This document shows positions 43,179 to 51,496 of a DNA stretch of 64,000 nucleotides, one piece after another. The notes below the pieces were generated by a model that made no database searches, was not told where the DNA came from, and saw nothing but the letters and a program-made list of their open reading frames with translations. Source of the DNA: Fibrobacter sp. UWB11 (lineage in GTDB: Bacteria > Fibrobacterota > Fibrobacteria > Fibrobacterales > Fibrobacteraceae); the NCBI RefSeq assembly GCF_900143015.1, contig NZ_FSRT01000001.1:930001-994000 (forward strand). The letters run 5' to 3'. Both the position numbers and the translations under genes were made by a program. Position 1 is the first letter of the stretch; every line of letters begins with the position of its first letter.

Positions 43179-44147
43179 TTAGTTGGCGGCATACTTGCTG
43201 ATGAATAGTGCAAGTAAACCTATGACCATTGCAACTTTTAAGACGTTCTGTGCAAGATGGTATTTATGTCGCCATGCTTTGATAAGAGTGTAGATAAAGC
43301 AGGGAGTGAGTGTTATTCCTGTAATGATAAGGAACAGCGGCGGATAATTGTTGTTATAGGCTTCTTCCATGAAGAATACAGGGACGGGGAGCAATAACCA
43401 GGTAATGCCAATAATTATACCGGCGAGGACTCGAGCGGCCTTTGCACCTGCGATAAGCGGGAATGTCTTGATACCGACCTTAAGGTCACCTGTTTCGTCT
43501 TGGAGGTCCTTGTAAATTTCACGAGCGGTTGTAATCAAAAATGTAAGTGGAATGGCTGGGATGATTGCCCACGTTTCATTTACGGGGCTTTCGTAATTTG
43601 CAAAGTTAAAGTAGTGCTGCACCGCATATAGCAAAGGAGTTGTGCAGAGGAATGCGACTGTTATGTTCTTGACGAGCGGGGTGTGCTTTATTCTGCGGTT
43701 ATATGCCGTGAGCAGTGCGATAAGAAGAACGAAAAACCACAAAGGGAATGTCAGGATGATAGCACCTTCTATGCCAAATGCCGCTGCATGTTCCCAGTCT
43801 TTGACGACGTTCATGAACTTCACGCATTGTATAATAGTATCGCCAAGTCCGCAGAGAATTGCGAGTATTGCAAGAGCTATCCACGCCTTTTTGGCGGATT
43901 TGATGGTGACCATGCCAGTCACGAGCGGACGTTCTGGACGGTTCAGCTTGTCGCTTTTCTTGTCGATAATATCGTTATGGATGTTTGCAAACCCGAGTGC
44001 AGATGCAAACCCGAGAATCTGCAAAAGCAGAACGTAAATGGGTGGGTAGTGCTCTAGTAACCCATAGCCGATTAATAGCGTGATTATTGCAATCACGATA
44101 TTTGCTGGACGTACCATCTTGAAAAGCGTGTATAGTGTCGATTTCAT
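43179..44147 (-). CDS. UbiA-family prenyltransferase
   Basis: The 322-residue protein has about nine membrane segments and both Asp-rich prenyl-diphosphate sites of UbiA enzymes: ANIHNDIIDKKSDKLNRPERPLVTG (NDxxD, about 60-66) and LITTAREIYKDLQDETGDLKVGIKTFP (DxxxD). It attaches an isoprenoid chain to an aromatic or other acceptor, in lipid or quinone synthesis. The acceptor cannot be decided and no quinone genes are nearby. I chose the ATG at 44147, five bases after TATATTAA, over the longer frame from 44174, which would start upstream of that promoter element. Confidence 0.85.
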   Translation of the reverse strand: MKSTLYTLFKMVRPANIVIAIITLLIGYGLLEHYPPIYVLLLQILGFASALGFANIHNDIIDKKSDKLNRPERPLVTGMVTIKSAKKAWIALAILAILCGLGDTIIQCVKFMNVVKDWEHAAAFGIEGAIILTFPLWFFVLLIALLTAYNRRIKHTPLVKNITVAFLCTTPLLYAVQHYFNFANYESPVNETWAIIPAIPLTFLITTAREIYKDLQDETGDLKVGIKTFPLIAGAKAARVLAGIIIGITWLLLPVPVFFMEEAYNNNYPPLFLIITGITLTPCFIYTLIKAWRHKYHLAQNVLKVAMVIGLLALFISKYAAN

Positions 44148-44152
44148 GTTTT

Positions 44153-44160
44153 TTAATATA
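44153..44160 (-). promoter_or_regulatory. TATATTAA -10 element, 5 bases before the UbiA-family ATG
   Basis: On the minus strand TATATTAA is followed by AAAAC and the ATG. There is no Shine-Dalgarno. Confidence 0.4.
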
Positions 44161-44261
44161 TATAAAAGTTTCAAAAGTTTACAAAAAAATGCAATTTGAG
44201 CGCAGAAAATAGAACTTAGAGCAATATATCAATCAAAAATTCCTGATATTCACTAAAATAC

Positions 44262-44269
44262 TATCTTTA
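44262..44269 (+). promoter_or_regulatory. TATCTTTA -10 element, 4 bases before an ATG (leaderless start)
   Basis: TATCTTTA is followed by TATC and the ATG at 44274, with no ribosome site. Confidence 0.5.
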
Positions 44270-44273
44270 TATC

Positions 44274-44561
44274 ATGGCTTTTTTCACCAAAAGTAATCTG
44301 GAAGATCTAAGAAAGGAAGCGGACCAGCTTTCTATTTGTGTTGAACATTTTCTGTATGCCGCTGAACATATTCCCGAAAGTGACTGGAAAACGAAGGGTT
44401 TTTACGATAATTGCATTGAAAAGTGCAATGGCCGGTTGAAAGCAATTCATTTTTTGATGGAATCTATTAGGCGCGGACGTCCGGTAACTGAAGAGGAACT
44501 GGAAGAATCTAGAGAGCTCGAAGACGAAAAACTTTCTAAATTGACTAAAAATGCGAAATAA
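44274..44561 (+). CDS. Small helical protein upstream of rsgA, hypothetical
   Basis: The 95-residue protein is acidic and predicted to be almost all alpha-helical, with a Lys/Glu-rich C terminus (TEEELEESRELEDEKLSKL) of coiled-coil character. It has no signal peptide or membrane segment, and I recognise no family. Its last 11 bases overlap the start of rsgA, so the two are translationally coupled, which suggests a ribosome-linked or merely co-regulated role. The leaderless promoter fixes the start. Confidence 0.7.
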   Translation: MAFFTKSNLEDLRKEADQLSICVEHFLYAAEHIPESDWKTKGFYDNCIEKCNGRLKAIHFLMESIRRGRPVTEEELEESRELEDEKLSKLTKNAK

Positions 44562-45735
44562 CGATTTTGATTCTGTCGAAAATGAAGATGCTCCGTTGAA
44601 GAGTGTTCGTACGTCGCGGCGAGAACACAGAAGTCGCCGTATTGACGTGATGCGAGAATTAGAATCGGGTGTTGTGGATGAACGGCCTATAAAGGAGCGC
44701 TTTAGCCGCGAATTTAAAAAGGCGAAAATCAAGCGCATCAAGAATCCTGTCGAAAATATCGGTGAAGAAAATTGTGTAGAAGGCCTTGTGCTCGAAGTGC
44801 ATCGCCGTACCTGTGAAGTGCGACTAGACAATATTCCTAATTCTGAATCCCAAATTCCGAATACCACTGTTACCGCCATGTACCGCGCTACAACCTCCAA
44901 GACGCTCGGGGAATTCCCAGCTGTTGGGGACCGAGTTTTGCTTGGTCTTGTGAATGACGGCGATGACGAGGGCGATGGTGTTGGTTCACAAAAATATTGT
45001 GTTGTCCGCGTACTTCCGCGCAGGAGCGAACTGAAACGCCCGGGTCCACGAGATAGCTTTTACAAGCAGCAGACGCTTGCCGCAAATATTGACCAGGTTG
45101 TCATTGTGGCTAGCGTGACGCAGCCGGACTTCAATTACGGCTTCATGGACCGTTTTTTGCTTGCTGCAAATTTGAATGACCTGCCGTTTGTACTTGTGCT
45201 CACGAAGATGGACTTGCTCCCGAATGGCGAAGCTGACCTTTCAAGCGATATCCGCGATTTCTTGAAAATAGTCGACAAGGTGATTCCCGTGAGTGTTAAA
45301 AGTGGTGAAGGCCTCGAGGTCTTGCGCAACGAACTGGTCGGAAAGTCATCGGTCTTTAGTGGTATGAGCGGGGTCGGCAAGTCGACGCTTATCAATGAAC
45401 TTGTTCCGCATGCCGAACTGCGTACGGGAGATGTCCGTGAACGTGATGGCAAGGGAAGGCATACGACGACTTCTTCAAGCCTGTTCGATTTCCCCGGTGG
45501 CGGCTATGTTATCGACACGCCGGGTATCCGAAGCATTGGTCTCATGGACTTGGAACCGGAAACGCTTGCCAAGATTTTCCCGGGCTTTTTTGATGATGAC
45601 CATTTTACTTGCAAGTTTAGTAACTGCAAACATCTCAAGGAACCGGGATGCGCGGTACGTGCTGCTGTTGAATCGGGTAAATTGTCCGAAGCTCGGTATG
45701 CTAGTTATGTGCGAATTTTAAATTCAGGAAAGTAA
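44551..45735 (+). CDS. rsgA: Ribosome small-subunit GTPase RsgA
   Basis: The 394-residue protein is a circularly permuted GTPase that helps mature the 30S subunit. It has an OB-fold domain (about 75-165), the permuted G motifs VLTKMDLL (G4), SGMSGVGKSTLINEL (G1, about 270-284), the RDGKGRHTTT switch and DTPGI (G3), and the C-terminal zinc knuckle C-x5-C-x-H-x5-C (CKFSNCKHLKEPGC). The first 70 residues are a charged extension rich in Arg/Glu/Lys. A loop of the OB domain (NIPNSESQIPNTT) is encoded by a 7-bp periodic tract (44831-44866). It overlaps the upstream small gene by 11 bases. Confidence 0.93.
   Translation: MRNNDFDSVENEDAPLKSVRTSRREHRSRRIDVMRELESGVVDERPIKERFSREFKKAKIKRIKNPVENIGEENCVEGLVLEVHRRTCEVRLDNIPNSESQIPNTTVTAMYRATTSKTLGEFPAVGDRVLLGLVNDGDDEGDGVGSQKYCVVRVLPRRSELKRPGPRDSFYKQQTLAANIDQVVIVASVTQPDFNYGFMDRFLLAANLNDLPFVLVLTKMDLLPNGEADLSSDIRDFLKIVDKVIPVSVKSGEGLEVLRNELVGKSSVFSGMSGVGKSTLINELVPHAELRTGDVRERDGKGRHTTTSSSLFDFPGGGYVIDTPGIRSIGLMDLEPETLAKIFPGFFDDDHFTCKFSNCKHLKEPGCAVRAAVESGKLSEARYASYVRILNSGK
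44831..44866 (+). repeat. Degenerate 7-bp tandem repeat inside rsgA
   Basis: ATATTCC(T), AATTCTG, AATCCCA, AATTCCG and AATACCA run in 7-base steps. They are read as NIPNSESQIPNTT in a loop of the OB domain. Confidence 0.6.
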
Positions 45736-45738
45736 TTC

Positions 45739-46149
45739 ATGTCTGACGTTGTAGTTAAAATAGCCCTTATCGCATCGATTGTATTGATGGGGTATAACAT
45801 TTCTGAGTTTTCCGCCAGCTTCAAGACGGTGAGCGATAAGATTGGTGAATTCCTGAATATAGCGAAAGAAAATTCGGCTTCGGATTCCGTTTTGCGTTTA
45901 ACCAATATCTTATCTTCTTGCCTTTTGTCCATTGGCTATGTGGTTCTCGTTTATTTCTCGGATATTGTTTGTTGGATTGTAGCCTTGGTTGTTGTTAAAT
46001 TGCTTTTGACATTGTTTGTCTCGGATAAATTTTTGATTCAGGTTTTGCGTGATGGATGCCTATCCAAAAAGGGCTATCTCGTCCTGAAATTTGATGCGCT
46101 GTTTAATGCTGTTATGGGCTTTGCTTTCGCTGTAATATTGGTACTCTAA
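45739..46149 (+). CDS. Small integral membrane protein, hypothetical
   Basis: The 136-residue protein has about four hydrophobic helices (VKIALIASIVLMGYNISEF, ILSSCLLSIGYVVLVYF, IVCWIVALVVVKLLLTLFV, FNAVMGFAFAVILVL). No family is recognised. It starts three bases after rsgA and stops one base before the next gene, so it is inside an operon. The pairing with an exported protein gene suggests an envelope role, but that is inference. Confidence 0.65.
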   Translation: MSDVVVKIALIASIVLMGYNISEFSASFKTVSDKIGEFLNIAKENSASDSVLRLTNILSSCLLSIGYVVLVYFSDIVCWIVALVVVKLLLTLFVSDKFLIQVLRDGCLSKKGYLVLKFDALFNAVMGFAFAVILVL

Positions 46150-46150
46150 G

Positions 46151-46789
46151 ATGAAAAAAATGAACGCTGTTTTCTCGAAAATGTTTATGCGCGTAATGGT
46201 TGTCATTGCGTTTGCTCTTGCCACTGCTACATCGTCTTTTGCTCAGGGCGGGGCTACTTCTTCGGGCGTGTTTAATCCGCTTGGTCAATCGTCTGCAGGG
46301 GGTGCTGGAATGGGTATGCGCCTTCCGTTGATTGTTGGCGGTTCCTTTGGCATTGGCTCTGGGGCTGGTGTTGGCAATGGTAGCGATGTTGGCCTTTGCT
46401 GTGTCCGACCGATGATTGGTGCGTGGATTCCGGGAATAGCATTCTTGCGTTTGGGTTATGGCTTTTCGAGTTACGAAGAACAGGATGACGATAAGAAGAA
46501 TGAAGTTGAAACGTCGAGCTTTAGCGTTGATTTGGGCACCCATCTTTTTAGCGAGTTTTACTTGACGGGCTCTTATTCTCGCGTGAGTGCGTTGAGTGCA
46601 AATGGCGATATTGCATGGAATGAATGGAGCGTTGGTTTTGGCACATTCTGGTTTGTTTTCTCACGTACTTTGCTGACGCTAGATTTCGGTTATCACTGGG
46701 TTCGAAAGCATTATGACCCGTTTGTAGATAGAGATGTTTCGGGCGGACGCATGCAAATGAATATAGGCTTTGCAGTCTTTGTTTATTAG
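46151..46789 (+). CDS. Exported, probable outer-membrane beta-barrel protein
   Basis: The 212-residue protein begins with a long signal peptide (hydrophobic VMVVIAFALATATSSFAQ, cleavage after FAQ about residue 30). The mature part is Gly-rich and then shows alternating hydrophobic strands ending in Phe/Tyr (SFSVDLGTHLFSEFYLTGSYS, WSVGFGTFWFVFSRTLLTLDFGYHWV), with a final strand IGFAVFVY that ends in an aromatic, as outer-membrane barrels do. Eight strands are plausible. No family is recognised. It abuts the preceding membrane protein gene. Confidence 0.65.
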   Translation: MKKMNAVFSKMFMRVMVVIAFALATATSSFAQGGATSSGVFNPLGQSSAGGAGMGMRLPLIVGGSFGIGSGAGVGNGSDVGLCCVRPMIGAWIPGIAFLRLGYGFSSYEEQDDDKKNEVETSSFSVDLGTHLFSEFYLTGSYSRVSALSANGDIAWNEWSVGFGTFWFVFSRTLLTLDFGYHWVRKHYDPFVDRDVSGGRMQMNIGFAVFVY

Positions 46790-46816
46790 TTTGTAAAAGT
46801 TTTAATGAGTTGATTG

Positions 46817-47446
46817 ATGAAGAATGTTGCTGTTTTAGGTGGTGCTTTTGATCCGGTCCATAAAGATCACATGCGTGTGGCTAGAACTTGTCTGGATCGT
46901 GGATTTTGTGATGAAGTTTGGTTTATGCCGAGTCCCGATCGTTGGGACAAGACGCTGAATGCAAGCCCCGAAGACCGCTTTGCTATGCTTGAACTTGCTT
47001 TTTCGGGCGATAAGCGCTTGGTGCTTTCGGACTTGGAAATTCAGCAAGGCGATTACCGTGGTTCTTACGTTTTTTTGATGAGTCTCAGGGAAAAATTCCC
47101 GGATATCAATTTCCGCTTGCTGACCGGTGCCGATACCTACGAAGGTATTCCGCATTGGCGCGATCCCTTGAATTTTTACGGAACGAACTACAACGGACAT
47201 TTACTGCTTCGCGATATTGAACTGATTGTGTTTGCTCGCAATGGCTATCCGCAACCGGATATGGAACAACATAATCGTAAAGGCTATGCTCCGCTTTATT
47301 GGCTTGGTCCGGAACAAGGTTTTAATGGCGTTTATTCGAGTACCGCTATTCGTAGGGAACTTTTGCTGAATCGTAGCGTTTGTCCGCAAGGACTGGAACC
47401 CTCGGTTTACGATTACATTATCAAGCACGATTTGTACAGGGAATAA
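46817..47446 (+). CDS. nadD: Nicotinate-nucleotide adenylyltransferase with altered active-site motif
   Basis: The 209-residue protein fits NadD, which makes deamido-NAD from nicotinate mononucleotide and ATP. It starts KNVAVLGGAFDPVHKDHMRVAR and has the C-terminal GVYSSTAIRREL (the SSTxIR motif) and KHDLYRE ending. The nucleotide-binding motif, usually HxGH, reads HKDH, so the conserved Gly is replaced by Asp. The enzyme may still work or may have another substrate. It is followed immediately by an rluA-like gene. The ATG at 46817 is preferred to the TTG three bases earlier. Confidence 0.82.
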   Translation: MKNVAVLGGAFDPVHKDHMRVARTCLDRGFCDEVWFMPSPDRWDKTLNASPEDRFAMLELAFSGDKRLVLSDLEIQQGDYRGSYVFLMSLREKFPDINFRLLTGADTYEGIPHWRDPLNFYGTNYNGHLLLRDIELIVFARNGYPQPDMEQHNRKGYAPLYWLGPEQGFNGVYSSTAIRRELLLNRSVCPQGLEPSVYDYIIKHDLYRE

Positions 47447-47447
47447 A

Positions 47448-48413
47448 ATGGGCAAAGCTCCTTCTGATATGTTCTTCGAGAGCGAAGTGCGCCCGGAATA
47501 CGAAGGTCGCCTTTTGCTCGATTCCCTCAGTGACCGCTTTACGTACCACAGCCGCGAAGATTGGATTGACCGTTTGACGCGTGGTCTTGTGACGATTAAC
47601 GGGGTGGTGGCGAACGTGGAAACGATTGCGCATCGCGGCGACAAGGTCGTGTACCACGTTGAAAATTATAGCGAGCCCGAAGTTCCGATGGATTTCGAGA
47701 CCGTCTTTGAAGATGATGAATTTATTCTAGTTGCAAAGCCTGCGGGTGTTCCTGTGCACCATACGGGCCGCATTTTCTACAACACGTTTGCAGCAATTAT
47801 CCGTCGTGAATTTGATTCTGAAACGGCAACGCCGATGCACCGATTGGACCGTGATACCGGTGGACTTATCTTGTTTGCAAGATATGGTGAAACGGCTGCG
47901 CGTTTCCAAAAAAATCTCGACCGCATTTTGCTCCGCAAGTTCTATCTTGCCGTGGTGCGAGGTAAGTTCCCCGAAGGTGAAGTCGAGTGCAAAATGCCGT
48001 TGCGCGAAGACCCGGAAGACCCGATTCGCTTGCGCATGCATCACCGTGCGGATGGCAAGGAATGTTTTACGCGCTTTAAGCTCGTGCGCCATTTAAATTG
48101 CCCCGAAATTGCACCGGAACTTTCGCTTGTCGAGGCGGAACTCATCACGGGGCGTAAACATCAAATTCGTGCTCATCTTGCTGAGATGGGTTTCCCGATT
48201 GTGGGCGACCGCTTGTACTATCGTGATGGCGAGTATTACCAGAAACTTGCGCAGGGTGGCGAACTCACAGATGACGATATCAAGGTGCTTGGAGCCCATA
48301 ACCAAATGCTTTTTGCGTATAAGGTCGAACTCCAACTCCCGTATTGGAACGAACCCCGTACATTCGAAAGCCACGCGTACCCCGCTGATATGGCAAAACT
48401 CCTCGCAGAATAA
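47448..48413 (+). CDS. RluA-family pseudouridine synthase
   Basis: The 321-residue protein modifies uridines in rRNA or tRNA. It has a short S4-like N-terminal domain (about 15-75, with DWIDRLTRGLVTINGVV) and the RluA catalytic domain with AKPAGVPVHHTG and the active-site MHRLDRDTGGLILFAR (catalytic Asp about residue 131). The ITGRKHQIRAHLAEMGFPIVGDRLY ending is also diagnostic. RluA, RluC and RluD types cannot be separated safely. It starts one base after the nadD stop codon. Confidence 0.9.
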   Translation: MGKAPSDMFFESEVRPEYEGRLLLDSLSDRFTYHSREDWIDRLTRGLVTINGVVANVETIAHRGDKVVYHVENYSEPEVPMDFETVFEDDEFILVAKPAGVPVHHTGRIFYNTFAAIIRREFDSETATPMHRLDRDTGGLILFARYGETAARFQKNLDRILLRKFYLAVVRGKFPEGEVECKMPLREDPEDPIRLRMHHRADGKECFTRFKLVRHLNCPEIAPELSLVEAELITGRKHQIRAHLAEMGFPIVGDRLYYRDGEYYQKLAQGGELTDDDIKVLGAHNQMLFAYKVELQLPYWNEPRTFESHAYPADMAKLLAE

Positions 48414-48497
48414 CGCAAAAACGCGAAAAAATGCGTTTTTTGCACCGTTTTTACATAAAAATTGAATCAGTGCGTGAATTTTTGGCGCACTTCTTTG

Positions 48498-48505
48498 TAT
48501 CTTAT
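48498..48505 (+). promoter_or_regulatory. TATCTTAT -10 element, 5 bases before the ATG of the Ton operon
   Basis: TATCTTAT is followed by TGCAC and the ATG at 48511. It would drive the six-gene Ton cluster with a leaderless first gene. Confidence 0.4.
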
Positions 48506-48510
48506 TGCAC

Positions 48511-49302
48511 ATGAATTTTTCATTCCTTCCTAAAGTATTGTTGTGTCTTGGACTTACAGGCGTAATTGCCCAGGCCCAAGAAACGGTCGAAAGCGTTCGC
48601 CGCCAAATTAAGGCTGTTGAAGCCGAAACGGCCCGCGAAAAATCAATGCACGATGCCGAAAAAAAGCGTCATGCCGAATTCGTCGAAGTCGGTCGCAAAA
48701 AAGTGCAGAACCTCTCGGCGCAGAATAAATCTCTAAAGGCAGAAATCGATTCGCTCAAGGTCGAACTCAAGAAGATTTCGAGTGCACGTGCCAAAACTAA
48801 TGGCTCGATCCGCTATTTTGAAGGCCGCAAGACGAAGTACGCAGACTCGCTTGCTACCGTTATCGATTCTCTTGTACCGTTCTTTGAATCGGATTTTCCG
48901 TACCGCACGGACGAAGCGGTCAAGAGCATTCAAGAAATTGCAAGTTTGCTTCATAAGGGACTTATCGAAACGGACGATGCTTTGAACCGTACGATGGAGG
49001 TTTTCTACGACCGCATCCGCCTGGGTTACACCACCGAAGTTTGGAAGGGCTTTTTGCAGGTGGATACTCGCAACGTGGCGGGAACGTATTTGCGTTACGG
49101 TGCAGTCGCTTCGATTTTCGTTGGTAACGATGGTAATGATGTCTTGTTCCTTACCAGAAACGGCTCCGGCTACGCATGGAAGAACGTTTCCGAAGACCTC
49201 ACGATGCGTACAATTCTCAAGGACGTGATGAAGGTTGCCGAAGGCAAAACAGCTCCAAGACTTGTAACTATACCGGTCTCTTTCCCGAAGGAGGCTAACT
49301 AA
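48511..49302 (+). CDS. DUF3450 periplasmic coiled-coil protein of a Ton cluster
   Basis: The 263-residue protein has a signal peptide (FLPKVLLCLGLTGVIAQAQ) and a long coiled coil (about 25-110), then the DUF3450 core with ESDFPYRTDEAVKSI (the family PF/F-P region), FYDRIRLGYTTEVWKG and TYLRYGAVASIFVGNDG. DUF3450 genes are regularly the first gene of TtpC-type Ton systems. Its molecular role is not established; a periplasmic link in energy transfer is plausible. The stop codon overlaps the next ATG (TAATG). The ATG at 48511 is favoured by the promoter spacing over the TTG at 48505. Confidence 0.88.
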   Translation: MNFSFLPKVLLCLGLTGVIAQAQETVESVRRQIKAVEAETAREKSMHDAEKKRHAEFVEVGRKKVQNLSAQNKSLKAEIDSLKVELKKISSARAKTNGSIRYFEGRKTKYADSLATVIDSLVPFFESDFPYRTDEAVKSIQEIASLLHKGLIETDDALNRTMEVFYDRIRLGYTTEVWKGFLQVDTRNVAGTYLRYGAVASIFVGNDGNDVLFLTRNGSGYAWKNVSEDLTMRTILKDVMKVAEGKTAPRLVTIPVSFPKEAN

Positions 49303-50864
49303 TGCTTTTTAGACGAAAGACGAGAGACGAGAGACGAGAGAATGGTTGTGTCATCCTGAGCGAAGTCGAAGGATCCAGGACGTTTTTCTTGTTGCCTTTG
49401 CTAATCGCAGCATTTGCCATTCTCGCACCGGCTTCTTACGCTCAGCAGAACGTGACTGTCGATGCCGTCAAGAAGCGTGCCGAACTCAATAGCGCAAAGG
49501 CTGACCTCGAAGAAGCACGCCGCAAGCGTGATATGGCTGTGGCTGCCCGCTGGAAGGACCGCGAAACGTTCAACAAGGAACGTGAACTGTTTAATGAAAA
49601 GTATCAGCTCGGCAAGGAACGCGTGGACGCCTTGATGTCTGAACGCACTCGCTTGCTCGAAGATGTGCGCGTGGCTCGCGAAGACTTGGCTCAGGTCAAG
49701 TTGCAGGCCGAAAAGGCTCGTGCTGAATACCTCACGCTTGCTCCGGGCCCGGAACGCTTGGAAATGCTTGCCAAGTTCCAGGAACAGGGCGTGCCGTTCA
49801 AGATGGCTGAACGTGTCGAAGCGCAGAACAAGGTCAAAAAGGAAATGTCCCTGTACAGGGATAATCCGCTCCGCATTGCGCAGGCGATGCTTGATGTCGC
49901 GAAGAAAGAAATGAAGTTCACTCGCGAAGCTCGTGTTGAAAAAGCTGACCTCATGTTCGGTAGTTCTGTTGCCGAAGGCGACCGTATGCGTTTGGGAGGT
50001 CTCTTTGCCATGCAGATGGCTAAAGTTACCGACGTGAACGGATTCCACCCGTCGGCTTTGATGCTCCCGGTCGCAGGTGAAAAGAAGCGCATTTATAGCT
50101 GGCAAGAAAATCTCACGCCCGAAATGCGCAAGGATGTGGCTAAGGCTTTCGCCGGTGCAAACGATTCCGCATTCGTGATGGTGCCGGTCGATGTGCTCCT
50201 CAGTACAGAACTTTCGAGCGAACTTGCAAACCATCAGGAAACAACGTGGAAAGAAGACTTTGCAGAATTCTTCCATAATGGCGGTATCTTGATGTACCCG
50301 ATTGCAACGCTCTTTATTCTCGGTATTATCATATTCCTCGTGCGTTTAGTGTGGCTCATTGTGCTTGGCTTTGGTGGTCGTAGCGCTCGAGCTGCAACAA
50401 AGGCGCTTGCTGTTGGCGATGTGAAACTTGCTACTGCTGAATCCGTGAAGGCCCGCGGCGAAGTGGGCAAGGTGTTGCGTTCTGTACTCGGCAAGAATTT
50501 CAAGGACCGCGCAAGTGCAGAAAAGTCTCTTGAAGTCTTGTTCGCTGGCGAAGTGCCGAAGCTCGAAATGGGTCTCAGCTGGATTTCCGTGTTTGCGGCA
50601 ACGGCTCCGCTCCTTGGTCTCTTGGGTACCGTTATGGGTATGATTGAACTCTTTAACGTGATTACCATGCATGGCACGAGCGACCCGAAGCTTTTGGCTG
50701 GCGGTATTTCCATTGCTCTTGTGACGACGGAAGCGGGCCTTATTGTTGCCATTCCGCTGCAACTTTTGCACACGCTCCTCGTGAACATTGCCGATTCTGT
50801 CCGTACCCGCATGGAAAAGACGGGCCTTGCAGTTCTTAACGCCATCTGGATTAAGGAAAAGTAA
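49302..50864 (+). CDS. TtpC-like MotA/TolQ/ExbB proton channel protein with periplasmic coiled coil
   Basis: The 520-residue protein has an N-terminal signal region, a periplasmic coiled-coil part (about 48-300) and a C-terminal MotA/TolQ/ExbB domain with three membrane segments, including FAATAPLLGLLGTVMGMIELF and GGISIALVTTEAGLIVAIPLQLLH. This is the TtpC layout of TonB2-type systems. The start is fixed by AAGGAGG seven bases upstream and the TAATG overlap. The stretch before the signal hydrophobic core (residues 4-27) is therefore real coding sequence although it consists of a 7-bp repeat tract and an intergenic-type repeat. Confidence 0.9.
   Translation: MLFRRKTRDERRENGCVILSEVEGSRTFFLLPLLIAAFAILAPASYAQQNVTVDAVKKRAELNSAKADLEEARRKRDMAVAARWKDRETFNKERELFNEKYQLGKERVDALMSERTRLLEDVRVAREDLAQVKLQAEKARAEYLTLAPGPERLEMLAKFQEQGVPFKMAERVEAQNKVKKEMSLYRDNPLRIAQAMLDVAKKEMKFTREARVEKADLMFGSSVAEGDRMRLGGLFAMQMAKVTDVNGFHPSALMLPVAGEKKRIYSWQENLTPEMRKDVAKAFAGANDSAFVMVPVDVLLSTELSSELANHQETTWKEDFAEFFHNGGILMYPIATLFILGIIIFLVRLVWLIVLGFGGRSARAATKALAVGDVKLATAESVKARGEVGKVLRSVLGKNFKDRASAEKSLEVLFAGEVPKLEMGLSWISVFAATAPLLGLLGTVMGMIELFNVITMHGTSDPKLLAGGISIALVTTEAGLIVAIPLQLLHTLLVNIADSVRTRMEKTGLAVLNAIWIKEK
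49311..49345 (+). repeat. 7-bp tandem repeat inside the ttpC-like gene
   Basis: AGACGAA is followed by three AGACGAG units and AGAATGG. The tract is read as RRKTRDERREN. Confidence 0.85.
49347..49380 (+). repeat. Interspersed repeat (TCATCCTGAGC family) inside the ttpC-like gene
   Basis: TGTCATCCTGAGCGAAGTCG and the following AAGGATCC match the tail repeat at 12965 and the ends of intergenic copies. It is read as CVILSEVEGSR just before the signal-peptide core. Confidence 0.85.
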
Positions 50865-51496
50865 TGGACGAATATTCCGTCATCGAAGCGACCATGAGCA
50901 TCCTGCTGCGCGGCGGCTGGGTGTTGCTCCCGTTGTTCCTCATCGGGTGGCTTGGTTGGTTTTTGATGTTTGAACGTTACGGCTATTATTTGATGCTTAA
51001 AGGGCGTTCGGCTTCGGCGTTCTTCAAGGATTTAGATGCTGTGGGCGAGGAGGCTGCTTTTGCCCGATTGAAAAAGCGTCGCTTTGGGTATTTCCTTGCG
51101 CTTGTCGAAAACGTGCGTGAGTACCGCAAAGATGGGCCGGTTGCCGTGCGTAATGCCATGCTTGCAACGCGTCATCAATTGGATGTGAGCCTTTCCAAGT
51201 CGCTCAAGACGATAGTGACATGTGCCTCGATTGCTCCCTTGCTTGGACTCTTGGGAACGGTCTCGGGCATGGTGCATACGTTCGAAACGATTCAAAAGTT
51301 CGGTTTTGGTAACCCGGTTTTGCTCGCGGATGGCATCTCCGAAGCTCTCCTCACGACGCAGGCTGGGCTTCTGGTGGCATTCCCGCTGATGCTTGTTTAC
51401 AACTATCTCGAAAGCCGAGTAGATTCTATTGGTGATTATGCCTGGGGCGAAGCGCTCAAGTACGAAGAACGCTGCTTTGCCAAGGAGGTTGAATGA
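50864..51496 (+). CDS. exbB: ExbB-type proton channel protein
   Basis: The 210-residue protein is a MotA/TolQ/ExbB family member with a first helix at about 17-38 (GGWVLLPLFLIGWLGWFLMF), and the conserved pair of helices TCASIAPLLGLLGTVSGMVHTF and GISEALLTTQAGLLVAFPLMLVYN. With ExbD it forms the proton channel that powers TonB. It overlaps the preceding ttpC-like gene by one base (TAATG) and the exbD start by four (ATGA). Confidence 0.92.
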   Translation: MDEYSVIEATMSILLRGGWVLLPLFLIGWLGWFLMFERYGYYLMLKGRSASAFFKDLDAVGEEAAFARLKKRRFGYFLALVENVREYRKDGPVAVRNAMLATRHQLDVSLSKSLKTIVTCASIAPLLGLLGTVSGMVHTFETIQKFGFGNPVLLADGISEALLTTQAGLLVAFPLMLVYNYLESRVDSIGDYAWGEALKYEERCFAKEVE

